A DNA stretch of 64,000 nucleotides from Carettochelys insculpta (GCF_033958435.1 NC_134139.1:201669501-201733500); one strand, 5' to 3'; shown: positions 1 through 11,485, counted from the first letter of the stretch. The notes: a model not told the origin generated them from the sequence alone. Numbers and translations are program-made.

Positions 1-80
1 CTGTTAGTCTATAAGGTGCCACAGGACCCTTCGTTGCTCTACAGATCCAGACTAACACGGCTACCCCTCTGATACTTGAC
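1..80 (+). mobile_element. Penelope-like element 3' tail fragment
   Basis: The left edge holds the end of a PLE-type tail: a stretch reading 'tctataaggtgccacaggac', then 'gactaacacggctacc' and a 'ctctgatacttgac' terminus. The same tail recurs at 33855-34065 and 43315-43498, and a related one at 15225. It is cut off by the window edge, so orientation and length upstream are unknown. Confidence 0.7.
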
Positions 81-883
81 AACATGTAATGCAGAAGCAC
101 CTGGCTTTTAGCTCACATGATAGTGACTCATGGCTTTTGCTCCTGAAGCCCCAGCTTCAGTCCCTGCTGCTGATGACCTGGGTCCATTATCTTTACCAGT
201 TGGAGCTCTTCCAGGATGAACTGCTGGGAGGTCTCTGATGCTTGGGATGTGTTGCCTCCACTGAGGGACTTATGTAACCCAAAGGCACAGGAAACAAACA
301 GCATGGTTTGCTCTACAGCCACAGCTATGAGAAAGCAGACTTTTAGCTCATGTGGCAGAGCACATGGTTTCAGTCCTTGGGTCACTGGTTCAATCCCTTG
401 TACTCAGGGCTTTTTTCTGGCAGAATGCACCAGAACAGCATTCCAGCATCTTTTTTCCATTATAACACTTGAAAAATTTTCACTGCTGGTTCTGCAGCAG
501 CATGGGGACCAGGGCAGAAGTCCCCACTGCCCCCTCAGCACCACAGGAACTGGGGCAGGAGACCCCACCACCTCACAGCAGTGTGGGACCAGAGCATTAA
601 AACTGAACATCCTAACTCCCGAGGAATTACCAGACTTGAGTTCCAGCACCTATTTTTCCTAGGAAAACAGCATTGCATGTACTGCCTGCCAGTGTCTGCT
701 GGCTTTGCAGGCAGAATTACATGCTTTTGTTGTTATTAAAGTTGGAGTAAAATAGTACACAGAGTGGTAACTGGGCTGAGTTGGTTGGGTCTCAATGAAT
801 GGGAAATTCCCATCATGCAGCACTAGTAGCTCTTGTTTATCCTGACGTGTGAATGCAAATCAACACTCTTTGTCTTTGTGAAG

Positions 884-1023
884 GATTCACCCAGAACTAC
901 AGATGCATCATGGAATGCAAGCAAAAGGGTGGTCGTTGCTACTTTCCACAATGCCCCATAGGGACTTATGACCGTAGGTGCCGTTGTGATGGGTGCCATG
1001 CTGTAGGACGGTGTAGGGTGTGA
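884..1023 (+). pseudogene. beta-defensin mature exon (gene 0), CC end out of frame
   Basis: A 3' splice site (tttgtctttgtgaag) is followed by a phase-1 exon beginning GA-TTC-ACC, the same start as the mature exon of gene D. The frame encodes FTQNYRC, then ECKQKGGRCYFPQC and CPIGTYDRRC, which is textbook beta-defensin spacing for C1-x6-C2-x4-C3-x8-C4. The expected C5-C6 doublet is not in this frame. TGC-TGT (CC) lies at 999-1004 in the frame one base off, followed by AGG-ACG and a GT at 1011. As written, the open frame instead gives RCDGCHAVGRCRV and stops at 1021-1023, eight cysteines in a non-defensin order at the end. A one-base loss between 979 and 999 is the simplest reading, so this is probably a pseudogene or a polymorphic or assembly frameshift. 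The signal exon must lie left of the window. Confidence 0.7.
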
Positions 1024-1735
1024 GAAGAGTTTGTAACGGTCTCATGAGAGCAGATCGACCCCTCTGTGAATCCTCAGGAGAATCTAAAGAGACCAGTCTG
1101 TGCTAGGTAAAAAGCTGCAAACTAACTGCCATGGGAACAGCTGCAGAACAAGCCACGCTTGCCAAGATTTCAAGGCTACGCTGGCAGTAGGCCACAAGAG
1201 ATAGTGATAAGAAATGCATAGGCAATTTTAGGGAATCCTATGTTAATGAGCTCAGATTTATCAGCTAGTGTTAGGAGGCCTGTTACTGAGCCTCTCCCCG
1301 AGTGAAGCTCTGGCGCTTCGGGTCTTCTCCCACAGGTGACTGCGGCATTTCCGGGGCTCCTGCCGCGGGTGTCACGCGCTTTCAATAAACCAAATATAGC
1401 ACTCGCCTTCTGGGTGCAGCCTCACCTCTGGGGAACCCGAGCCTGGCTGGCTACAGACGGTAAGTGCAGGATTCCACAGGGATTTTCCCGTGAACACAAA
1501 TATTCCTTTGTTTTCTTTATATCTCCAAACTATTACTTAATCCAGTTGAAGGCTTTTGTATATAGAGCACAACCCAATGGCAAAGGGCAAAGGCAGCTGC
1601 GGGGCTGCCCTGATTCTGAACTGGCCCTAACGTACATTAGAACAATTGAATTGCACTGTACTTACAGCAGCATTACCAGGCTGGGGACCAACTAGCTAAG
1701 CAGCAGTTCTGCAGTAAAGGCCTTGGGGAGTACAG

Positions 1736-2290
1736 TGGATGAGAAGCTAGATGTAAACCAGCAATGTGCTCCAAGAAGGCTAATGGCATATTGGGGTGCA
1801 TTAGTAGGTGCATTGCCACTGGAGAGGCCACATCTGGAGTATTGCATCCAATGCTGGTTCCCCCATTACAGAAAGGATGTGGATGCACTGGAGAGAGTCC
1901 AGCAGAGAGCAACAAAACTGTTTAGGGGCTAGAGCACGTGATTAATGAAAAGAGGCAGAGAAATTTGGGCTTATTTAGTCAATAGAAGAGCAGAGTGAAT
2001 GTAGATTGGACAGCAGCCTTCACCTACCTGAAGGGGGTTCCAAGGAAGATGGAGAGAGGCTGTTCTCAGTGGTGACAGATGATAGAATGAGGAGCAATGG
2101 TCTCAAATTGTGGTGGACAAGGTCTAGGCTGGATATTAGGAAAACTTTTTTCACTAGGGGAGCAGTGAAGCTCTGGGAGAGTTTACCCAGGGAAGTGGTA
2201 GAATCTCCCTCCTTAGCGGTCTTTACGTCCTGGCTTGTCAAAGCCCTGGCTGGGGTGATCTAGTTTGGATTGGTCTCACAGTGCGGGGGA
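1736..2290 (+). mobile_element. CR1 LINE 3' ORF2 fragment
   Basis: Translation in shifting frames gives HLEYCIQCWFPHYRKDVDAL followed by ERVQQRATKL, then KEDGERLFSVVTDDRMRSNG and LDIRKTFFTRGAVKLWESLP. These are the conserved C-terminal blocks of sauropsid CR1 ORF2. The frame is broken by stops near 1930, so it is dead. Confidence 0.9.
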
Positions 2291-2760
2291 GGAGAGCCGA
2301 CGACTTCCTGAAATCAATTCCAATCCTACAATTCAAAGATTCCCAAATTGCAGCATCCATCGTGTTTGGTGCTATAGAGTCTCTGAGTCCTTTGAGGCCT
2401 GACAATACCCAGCATCATGTCCAGCACCACAGGAGGACAGCATAGAGCTAATTAGGCCAACACTGTGTTGCTCATTGATTGGAGAATCTTTCTCCCTGCC
2501 CCTTTTACAGCCTCTATAGGATGCCAGGGCCACAAAATACAGCTAGGAAAGTGGCCAGACTCTCCCCAGTGTCTACATTTTTGAACAAAGGAAAGAACAG
2601 GGAAGTACAAAAGTCACATCTCCAGGAAAGAGTGTGTGGGATGCAGTACCTTTGTACCAATCTGCAGTAACTCTGAAACCAAAATGGCTGTTCGCCTCAG
2701 GCAGTTTAATGCTTAGTTTACAATAATGAATTGCTGACAAGTTTTAAACTATTGTATTAA

Positions 2761-2784
2761 GTGTGTGTGTGTTTGTGTAGGTGT
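2761..2784 (+). repeat. (GT)n microsatellite
   Basis: An imperfect GT run (gtgtgtgtgtgtttgtgtag). Confidence 0.7.
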
Positions 2785-3119
2785 TTGAGAGAGCAGGGAG
2801 GGATTGCTACACACATGATAACTGAATCTATGACAGACAAACTGGAATAACTAGCATCCCGTTGGAGGGGATGTCCTTAGAATTTATGGGGCTCTAGGCA
2901 GTACTATTAAATTGGTGCCCCTCTGCTAAACAGCAGCCTGAAAGAGTGCAGGGGGGATGCTTTTTAGAGAAGTGATTTTAGAATCTTCAGCAACAGAGTA
3001 ATTGAATATTTTTAAAACAAATATTAAACTAAGGTTCTTTCGACTATCATAGTAAATTCAGCAACTGACAGAGGCTGGCAAATGCCCTTAAATAGCTTCA
3101 TTAATACTTGAAAGATGCT

Positions 3120-3470
3120 CTCTCAGGTTCTGCTAATAGCTCCAGCTGTCTTTTCCACTTTCGAGTTACCTAGATCCTCTCCTGAGGAAGCGAAGACACA
3201 GAACAGCAACAGGAACCGGCAGGAGAGTGGACGTTAAGACCCAGTGGTGCCCTTCGATAGTATATGTGCAAGCCATGCAAAAGAAGTTCGTCTTAGAAGG
3301 AAAAACTCTCAGATTCAAGAATTTGTAAATAGACTGGCATGTGGTTATTGCAATCAACCGTGCAAATTCAATACTGGATGGATAAGCCATGAGAGAAGCT
3401 GCAAACTCAAACAGTGCCCATAGATCCTCGCCGCCACTGTTAACCGCCATCTCTCAAGATGAAAAGGGAG
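3120..3470 (+). mobile_element. non-LTR retrotransposon 3' end with terminal zinc finger
   Basis: The plus strand encodes ACGYCNQPCKFNTGWISHER followed by SC and a short tail to a stop at 3420. This is a CxxC...H...C finger like those that end certain LINE ORF2 proteins. Related fingers close the LINE fragments near 53300 and 61430. The opposite-strand open frame of 94 codons over the same bases is a shadow. Confidence 0.6.
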
Positions 3471-3918
3471 CCATTAATATGGGTAAAGAAAGCTCTCTTT
3501 GTTGACTTTTGAGCCAACCTTATAAATATTTCAGGATTTATATCACTCTCTCAGTCTCTGCAGAAAGGATGCTATTTTCCGTAACTAATTGTGGAGTGAT
3601 TCAGTCCTAGAATTTTACTGGTAGCACTCACAATCGGAACAGCTGCCAATCTGTTTCCATAGTAATTCCGTTTTCTTCAATGCTTATCTCCTGTCAAAAA
3701 GAGAGGGATTTTGTGATTTGTAGTCAAGCAGTACAGGTTGAACCTCTCTAATCCAGACCTCACTTGTCCAGCAACATCCATAATCTGGCATGATTTTAAT
3801 TAGCTGGACGACCATTTATCAGGGGTGTGGCCAAATTTCCCATGTTCCCATAAAGTTTGTTTACAGCCACCAGTCCTGGCTCTCAGTGTTCTGTGCTGTT
3901 ATTTAGCTGTAATTTACT

Positions 3919-4207
3919 CTTAGGTTATGTCTAAACTGCAGGCATCTGTCAGGAGCCCTGAGGTCTCCAGACAGAAGTCCACCACTTTGGAAGTGCTCCG
4001 CCAACATCCCAGTCACCTTCGTTCCACAAGGAAGAATGGATATCTCAGCAGAGGTGACAGTTTCCTGGCTGTTGTCCCCATGCAGATGGGCCAAATGTCA
4101 GCAAAGCCTCTCCCGACAGAACTGTCAGGAGGAGATATGCAAAAACATTGTGCCATTTTCCTACATTTTGCTGACAGTTCTCAACAATCTAGGCATAACC
4201 TGGAATG
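3919..4207. mobile_element. non-autonomous DNA transposon with CTGACAG motifs
   Basis: The segment starts TTAGGTTATGTCTAAACTG and ends near CTAGGCATAACCTG, imperfect inverted termini. It sits inside the TA-flanked element. Internal CTGTCAG/CTGACAG repeats are typical of short palindromic hAT-like elements. The boundaries are approximate. Confidence 0.55.
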
Positions 4208-4219
4208 TCTTCTAAGAGC

Positions 4220-5246
4220 TCAGCAGAAATGTAGCATTTTAAAGGCTAACAAAATGATTTATTCGGTGATGAGCTTTCATGGGACAGACCCACTGCATCA
4301 GATCAATCTCATTTCCAATACAAATTGACATTCATAAGTACAGACGACCAAAAAAAATTTGCAATAAAAACAGACAAATCAAGGACATAGGACTGAAGGA
4401 GAGGGGGAGAAGGAAGGTGGGGGGCGGGAATGGTAAGTGTCCCGACTGAAATAATTAGAAGCATCAAAGGAAGGGAAGCAGTTCTTGTAATGCATGAGAT
4501 AACTGGTGTCTTTGTTCATACCACGTGTTAATGTGTCAAATCTGAATATGAATTCTAATTCACAAATTTCTCGCTGTAATCTGTTTTTAAATTCTCTTTG
4601 TTCTAGGACACATATTCTCAGGTTTTTAACAGAATGGCCCATTCCATTGAAGTGTTCATTGATCAGCTTATGTATATTGAGTTTCTCGATGTCTGCTCTG
4701 TGTCCATTTATTCTTTGGCGAAGGTTTTGCCCAGTCTTTCCAATGTACATAGTGGCAGGGCACTGTTGGCACATAATGGTATATATAATATTGCTCCAAA
4801 TGCACAACAGTGTGCCCTTGATCTTGTAATTAACAAGGTTAGGTCAAGTGATGGTATCCCCAGAATAAATATGTGGACAAATTTGGCTGTAGGGTTTGTT
4901 GTAAGCAAAAGTTCCAGGGCTAGTATTACTGTGGTGTAGCCTATGATTGCTAGTGAGAATTTTTTGTAGGTTAGGAGGTTGTCTATAGGAGAGGACAGGC
5001 ATGTCACCTAGGGCCTTCTGGAGTGTAGCATCATGATCTAGAATAGGTTGTAGGTTTTTAATGATGCGTTGCAGAGGTTTGAGTTGGGGGCTATAGGTGA
5101 TGACAAGTGATGTCCTGTTATTGATCTTCTGGGACCAATCTTGAAGTAGTTGGTTTCTAGTTATTCATCTGGCCCTGTCAGTCCATTTTTATTTTTTACT
5201 TCTCCCAGTGGATAATTAAGTTGTATAAATGTTACCTCTCTGTTAC
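4220..5246 (-). mobile_element. Penelope-like element, 3' part with GIY-YIG endonuclease remnant
   Basis: On the minus strand, 4807 to about 4450 reads as a GIY-YIG domain: a CxxC motif (MCQQCPATMYIGKTGQNLRQ), then RINGHRADIEKL, HFNGMGHSVKNL and EICELEFIFRFDTL ending GMNKD. The GIY-YIG core appears as ..YTI..MYIGKTG with the conserved R and H downstream. Further upstream on the minus strand, up to about 5200, are remnants of the reverse-transcriptase C-terminus. The 3' tail is the GACAGACCCACTGCATCAG-type end at 4230-4320. The copies of CTAAGAGCTCAG at 4210 and 5248 look like its target-site duplication. No full-length coding capacity remains. Confidence 0.8.
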
Positions 5247-7142
5247 TATTCTAAGAGCTCAGTAAGAGGTGAAAGTGTTGGTAATATGCTAGATAATACT
5301 GATCTCCCATGGTCAGGAAAATTCTCTCGTTTGGCCCCAGTCAGGTCCAGAGGGTGCCAGACTAGAGAGGTTCAACCTGTAATAACAACTGTAGAGCTCT
5401 AAGAAAGCATTCTGGATATGAAAGCCCTGTTGTCCTCAGTGTGAGGGGCGCTGATAGGACACAAAGGCACCAACTCCATGGGTGCTCTAGGGCTTCACTA
5501 GCAGCCTCACTGATAAGCTTTATCTCACTTAATGGAGCAGGAGCTAGAGAGTCTAATAAAAATTAGTACATAAAGTTACAGCTAAAAGAAAACCATCAAA
5601 CACAATCTATACCCTCAATTATTAAGCAATTGGACACTTATGGGAAATTTAGATGCTGCCCAGCTGATTAGCAGAGAGTCTGTGCACATAAAAAGTTTAT
5701 TCCACACATGCCTGGAAAAGGCAAGAGTGAATAATGATAACTGACAAGTTACTTGCCGGTTTAACAATGTAGTTTTCACCCAATGTCTAGCCTTAGGGCT
5801 CCTATCCAGTTCAGAAAGCTGGGATCCATTTTTCATGAAGGGCAAACACACCAGAATTTTCAGCCTTCCTAGCCAGGGCATGTAACACAAACTTGCCAGG
5901 ATGACAGATGCATATCATCAGAGGTGCTGACTGATCAATGCAGTTCATTAGGCAACAGTCCACTTGGAAGAATTACGCTACTTTCACTTAGCAGGGCTGA
6001 CAGCTGCCAAGGGCCCTGGGACAAGGTGAGAGGAGGGCACCAGCTCCAAGTCCTGGAAGGGGCAGGGCCAAAAGCAGAAGAGGTGGGGCCTAAGGCAGTC
6101 AGCTCTCAGTGCCACCCAAATCCCAATGCTGGGACCCCTCCTGTTCCTTCACAGCCACATAAAGCAATGGAGCATCTCTGCCCCTGCACTTCAAAGAAGC
6201 CCAGAGCACCAGCTGCCACCACTGCCAAATTAGCAGTGGTGGCAGCCAGAGCTCTGGGCCCCTTCCAAACACTGGTCCCCAGGTCAACTGTCTCCTTTGC
6301 CCCTCTTCCCCCTCTGCCTGCCCTGTCCCTGCCTTGTTGACAGGCCTGCTTTCAGTTATTAAGGCAGCTCTGTACATACTCCAAGCCTTTGCGTTTCTCC
6401 TTTCAGTATTGCAGGACCATTACTAACTGGTGGTTTCCATGCTAACATTGCTCAGAATGTATTTTTAATGATTTAAACATAATGGCTCCTGTAAAGAAAT
6501 GAACTCAGCTGCACCGCAAATCTGCAGCCCTTCCTAGCTCTGTTCACCTTGTTGTCTGATGGACGGACCCCAAACTATACCAGCTGGCTGCCCAGCCAGG
6601 TCCCAGGGACAGACTTTCCCAGTTACTAACACACCTGACAAACAGCATGAGGGCAGGGGAAATGAAGGTGGAATCACCATGCAATGACTGTAGTGCTGCC
6701 CTTTAGCTGGTTCACTATGCAGTATGCTCAAGGATCCCTGCTCTCAGGAGGCAGAGCTCTAGCATGAAACAGAAACCGGAATGTGGTCGGGCTTTAGGCA
6801 TACTTGAACTGAGAGGCAGAATTAGGTTTTCCATTCGCTCTTTTAATAATAACCTAAGTCTGTAATTTTTTCTTGGTTTAGTTTTAGCTACAGAAAAAAA
6901 CAGTGATTGCTAGAAAAAGCCTACATGGATGTGAATCACTGTTGTACATGCTACGCAGTTGAGGTTTTATTTTTCTCTGGGTAACAGAATTGGTCAAAAT
7001 TTTTAACATTCACAATTTTCATTAAATCCTTCAGTGAAATTTCAAATGTCAACATTTTTTTAAAAAGTGTGATGCACATTTAATTGAGCAATTTTCATCC
7101 TATTTCCATCCATTATAACACTTAATTTGTTGTGGGGGTTTT

Positions 7143-7170
7143 CTCTTTCTTTCTTTCTTTCTTTCTTTTT
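7143..7170 (+). repeat. (TTTC)n microsatellite
   Basis: A run of ctttcttt units just upstream of the gene 0 terminal exon. Confidence 0.8.
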
Positions 7171-7411
7171 TCCTAGCAGGGGCAAAGAGAAGGAAGAGCC
7201 ACTTTCAGAAGTTTGGAACACCAGGTAGACAACCTAATCACATGTTTAGACATACTAATTATGTTTACTAAATCTCTGTAGCAGAAAGAATGAATTCCCA
7301 GCTTTGTAGTGAACCTGAAATTCCTACTCTACCTTTCATTTGAAATGTAATGTTATATTGTCTCTTGTTTAATGGATAGAAAGAATCTGAGAGTTTCTTT
7401 CCTTTTTGCAG

Positions 7412-7610
7412 TACTCAACATGACTGATGGCAGAAAAGATTGCCCATGCGGGATCTCTGGGAATCTGGCAGACCACACCTTGCTTGTAAAATCGTTAGAT
7501 CCTTACCATCTGGGCTATAAACAAATGCACAATAATTCATATGGAAGCTCTTGTGTCATCCACATTAGCTTCTCATTCTCATTTCAATAAAAGTAATTGG
7601 TTGTGATGGC
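7412..7610 (+). CDS. gene 0 terminal exon (last codons + 3'UTR)
   Basis: A strong acceptor (tttctttcctttttgcag) is followed by TAC-TCA-ACA-TGA, giving a C-terminal YST if the upstream exon ends in phase 0 at 1010. The 3'UTR carries the block GGGATCTCTGGGAATCTGG, shared with the gene C terminal exon and recognisable at the relics near 10400 and 16270 and at gene A near 25265. An AATAAA at 7586-7591 is followed within 30 bases by a GT-rich stretch (ttggttgtgatgg). These features identify it as the last exon of the defensin whose mature exon is at 884. The 6.4-kb intron is swollen by repeats. Confidence 0.65.
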
Positions 7611-7729
7611 ATATTGCTGGAAATGTGATCATGAGTGTTTTGATTGACATGCTGCTCTAGTTTTGCTATTTCTTTTCCATAAAGATCCCTTTCATTTTTC
7701 TTTTTTTTTATTATAACTAAAAGATAAGA

Positions 7730-8532
7730 ACATAAGAACATAAGAATGGCCATACTGGGTCAGACCAAAGGTCCATCCAGCCCAGTATCCCGTCTGCCGA
7801 CAGTGGCCAATGCCAGGTGCCCCAGAGAAGGAGAACACAAGACAATGATCAAGTGATTTATCTCCTGCCATCCATCTCCTGCCCTTGTTCTGAAGGCTAG
7901 GGACACCATACTTTACCCCTGGCTAATAGCCATTTATGGACCTAACCTGCAAAAATTTATCGAGCTCTTTTTTAAACCCTAATAGAGTCCTGGCCTTCGC
8001 AGCCTCCTCCGGCAAGGAGTTCCACAGGTTGACTGTGCGCTGTGTGAAGAAAAATGTCCTTTTATTAGTTTTGAACCTACTACCCATCAATTTCATTTGG
8101 TGTCCCCTAGTTCTTGTATTATGGGAAAAGGTAAATAATTTTTCTATATTCACTTTCTCCACACCATTCATGATTTTATATACCTCTATCATATCGCCCC
8201 TCAATCGCCTCTTTTCCAGGCTGAAAAGTCCCAGTCTCTCTAGCCTCTCCCCATATGGGACCCATTCCAAACCCCAAATCTTCTTAGTCACCCTTTTCTG
8301 AACCTTTTCTAATGCCAATATATCTTTTTTGAGGTGAGGAGACCACATCTGCACACAGTACTCAAGATGTGGGCGTACCATAGTTTTATATAGGGGAAGT
8401 ATGATATCTTTTGTCTTATTATCTAACCCTTTTTTAATAATTCCTAACATCCTATTTGCTTTATTAACTGCCGCTGCACACTGCGTGGATGTCTTCAGAG
8501 AACTATCCACTATAACTCCAAGATCCCTTTCC
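7730..8532 (-). mobile_element. CR1 LINE 3' end
   Basis: On the minus strand a 195-codon frame (8510-7923) covers the C-terminal end of CR1 ORF2: [60 protein letters not shown] and [20 protein letters not shown]. The 3'UTR ends in the 'aagaacataagaatggccat' type terminus at about 7730. This is one of the better-preserved CR1 copies here, but it has no reverse-transcriptase core. Confidence 0.95.
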
Positions 8533-8615
8533 TAAATTATATATATATATAACTATACATATATATAACTATAAATATATAACTATATATATATATATAT
8601 AACTATTATAACTAA
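8533..8615. repeat. AT-rich simple repeat
   Basis: Alternating (AT)n and 'aactat' units directly abut the truncated 5' end of the CR1 copy. Confidence 0.85.
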
Positions 8616-9379
8616 AATTATAACTAAAAGAAAAGGTCACTATGTTGTGTTAAACTCACCCAAGAGTGTTGCTAGAGATGGGGGCGTCTCATTTTATCTC
8701 AGTGAGCTCCCATGGATGCATCTTTATCTGTTCCTTGTATCTTTTATAAATGAATTTGTTTGTGTGTCTCTGAAAAGCATTGGTTTCAGTCATAGCTTAG
8801 CTGTGTAGTGTTCAATTCCCACCTTGGTGCTCCATGGCACCTCAACCCTCTCTCTGCTCCCCTGTCCTCTCAAAGCTCATTGTCGCACCCCTTCCCCATG
8901 CTTCATGAAAACTGGCTTATGAATATGCATAACTTGAAAGCCCTTTAGACAAAATGCTTCATAGGACATGTCATTTTTAAATTTGCAGTCTGATGAATAT
9001 GTTCTATTTCTGTGCATGTATTTTTCTTGTATATGAAATTAGAAATAGGAAGTGAAAACCTCTAAACCTCTTCTATTTGTAGTTTGGCAGATTTACTGCT
9101 GATGTGTCCTCATGGGTTTTTGGCTTCGTTGATGAAAACCAGAAGGCTGCTTGCATGTGTGTTTAATGATATGGGCCAAATAATCACAGCGCGCGCACCC
9201 ACACACACAAAGTTCCCAAAAGACCACGTACCAAATAAATATCAAAGGCTCCTGACCAGGGTTTATTGCCAAGCAATGTACAGATAACAGTTGTCAAGTA
9301 TATTATACCGTAAATATGTCCCTGCTGCAATGGACTGACACAGTCAGTGGGAATTCCAGTACCCTCTCAGGTCACACAA

Positions 9380-9665
9380 AGATGATCCCCAATTCTTCTT
9401 TAAAGTGACCACAGGAGGCGGCCACAGAAGGGCTTTTCCACCATGTGACCCTGCATTCTGCACTTCCTGCCCCTGTTCTTTCGAAAGAGCACCCTGAGAC
9501 ATGTGAACACTCTCTTTCAAAAGTGCACTGGGGGCCTTTAGAAAGAACGGGTTGAACCTTCGGTCCCATTTGCGTGTGTGGACACACCGTTTCGAAAGGC
9601 TGTCTTTCGATGTTAAATTTTGAAAGCCGTCCTTTTGAAATGAAGCTGTAGTGTAGATGCACACA
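9380..9665. mobile_element. degraded short DNA transposon (TTCGAAAG motifs)
   Basis: Repeated TTTCGAAAG/CTTTCGAAA-like motifs are followed by a terminus GTAGTGTAGATGCACAC. That resembles the ends of the 26596-26940 palindrome and the element at 59340. The left end is not clear. Confidence 0.4.
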
Positions 9666-10002
9666 GATAGTTGTGTGTTCAGACCTGAGGTAAACCTCCA
9701 ACCTAGTGCTGAGCTGGCTGAAAGCAGATCATTCAATCTGCAGTTAGACAGCTGGCTGTTACCTTGCTGTGAGGAGTCAGAAAGTATTAAACAAGTAGCC
9801 AGAAACAGAATGTGGCCGTGCAGGCAGCATACCTTCTAGGTATGGGAAAGTGACAGAGACTTATGCTCGCTGCTGTGATTCTCAAGCACACCTGTTTGAT
9901 TAACTCAGTCTGTTCTCTTCTAAGGGGTTGTCATTACACCATTTCTATAGTATTCAAGCTGTCGAGAAATGGTGTGTGGGAAAGTACCTGAGCTGATCTG
10001 CC

Positions 10003-10121
10003 TGGGTCTCAGTGAAGAGGAAATGCCCATTGTTCTACCATCACATTCCTTATTTCCTGTGCTCTGTGAATTAAAATTAGACTCTTTTCCTTTGAGCAGG
10101 ATTCACCCGGAATCCCAGAGG
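10003..10121 (+). pseudogene. truncated defensin mature-exon relic (R1)
   Basis: The block TGGGTCTCAGTGAAGAGGAA and the acceptor ttttcctttgagcag match the sequence directly before the gene 0 and gene D mature exons. The exon start GATTCACCCGGAAT follows at 10100, then homology ends after about seven codons and a TGA appears in frame. No cysteine survives. The break coincides with the start of similarity to R2. Confidence 0.6.
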
Positions 10122-10382
10122 CAGCTTGTTGTGAAGCTGATATTTATCTATTAAAGCCAGGCAGTCACCTGTTTGGACACATATGCTTGACTCCATTAAC
10201 ATTCTGTAGCAGGTTGTTGCAGTAGGGAAATGAATTTCCTGCTGTGGAGTTAACCAGGAATATCTGTCAGTGACTGGATTGTTCTGTTGTGCTTTTCAAA
10301 CATTAATATAATATTTTCATTCAAATATTATATTACCCTCATTTTGCGCATCACCGGAGCAAGTGACCTTTTCCTTTGTCAG

Positions 10383-10600
10383 GTGAAGGTATGACTAGTT
10401 ATTTCAACAGGGTTCCTGGGAACCTGGGAAGAATTCCTTGCTTGTCAAATTACCTGATTCTTCTTCAGTGGAGGTCAGAAGTGCCTGATCATGCAGACGG
10501 TAAAAAACCTTATGGGTTGGAGAAACAGCAGAAGGCATCCCTTGTCTCACCTGTAAAATAATTGTTTTTTCTTTTCTTTTCCATAAAAGCAAGTTGGAAT
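10383..10600 (+). pseudogene. defensin terminal-exon relic (R1)
   Basis: The acceptor ccttttcctttgtcag is followed by a block aligning with the gene 0 terminal exon: atgact, then GGTTCCTGGGAACCTGGG, then CCTTGCTTGTCAAATTACCT. The poly(A) signal is the variant CATAAA at 10582-10587. With the mature exon truncated, this cannot encode a defensin. Confidence 0.65.
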
Positions 10601-11294
10601 TGGATTACATTGCAGAAACATGCATTTGGCTTGTGGGCTTTGGAACAACATCCATAAATTTCACTTGCAAAAGAGTGATACAAGTAACTAGCACATTTGC
10701 ATTTTTCTTGCATGATCTTGTAATGTTGGCCCAAGGCCCCGCCGTGATGCAGTCTGCAGTGGTCACTGGTGATGCTGCCGCTCTGGAGTTCTTAATAGTC
10801 ATATGTTATGTTCTCCTGTTATTATTCTTGCCATGCCTAAAGGCCTCAACCTAGATGAAAGCCCCCTTGTGTGTTATTAACGCGTTTTAATTTTTTATTT
10901 GCTAATTACAAATATTAAATCAGTTCAGGGATGCAGCATATTGTTTAATTAAGCTGCAGGAATGCCGCTTAGTTGCCTAACAAGAAACCTATAAGGTTAA
11001 TAGGTGAGTGGGAAAGGCTTGGATCTTCCTAGAGGGAAAGTATTAATGAGTCCCAAGCTTTCCCATTATACTTATATTATTCTTTATTACACGCGAATAC
11101 ACCACGTAGCACAGCTGGTGCTGGATATCTGCCAGTCTAATTAAATCTTGGGGTGTCAGAATATGCCTCTGGGTAGAAATTGGAGCTCTGTCGAGGGCTG
11201 CTCAGAACAGAAGTAGCTGTAGTGAAAAAGCAGAGGAAAGCACAGGCCTTGTGCTGGTTTCTCCTTTGTTATTGATCTGCAGTACATGGATTAA

Positions 11295-11485
11295 ATAAGA
11301 ACATAAGAAGGGGGCTACTGGGTCAGACCAAAGTTTCATCTAGCCCATTGTCTTGCCTTCTGACCGTGGTCAATGCAGGTGCCTCAGAGGAAATGAACAG
11401 ACCAGGAAATTATCAAGTGATCCATTCCTTGTAGCCCCTTCCCAGCTTCTGACAAACAGAGGTTAGGGGCACCATTCCCACCCTT
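11295..11485 (-). mobile_element. CR1 3' tail (R1 copy)
   Basis: The 'taagaacataagaag...ggtcagaccaaag' terminus of CR1 in minus orientation. The same insertion is present in R2 at 17147, so it predates the duplication. Confidence 0.9.

Larger units (their letters stand above)
3734..5379 (+). mobile_element. TA-flanked short DNA transposon, interrupted by two later insertions
   Basis: Inverted termini CAGGTTGAACCTCTCT and AGAGAGGTTCAACCTG are each flanked by TA, the Tc1/mariner-type target duplication. Related copies at 35952-36270 and 40783-41095 show that an uninterrupted element is about 300 bp. Here the body is split near 3919 and resumes near 5247, with a hAT-like element and a PLE in between. 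Confidence 0.8.

Noticed and set aside
3166..3450. 94-codon minus-strand frame
   Set aside because: It is antisense to a LINE terminal zinc finger that is clearly coded on the plus strand.
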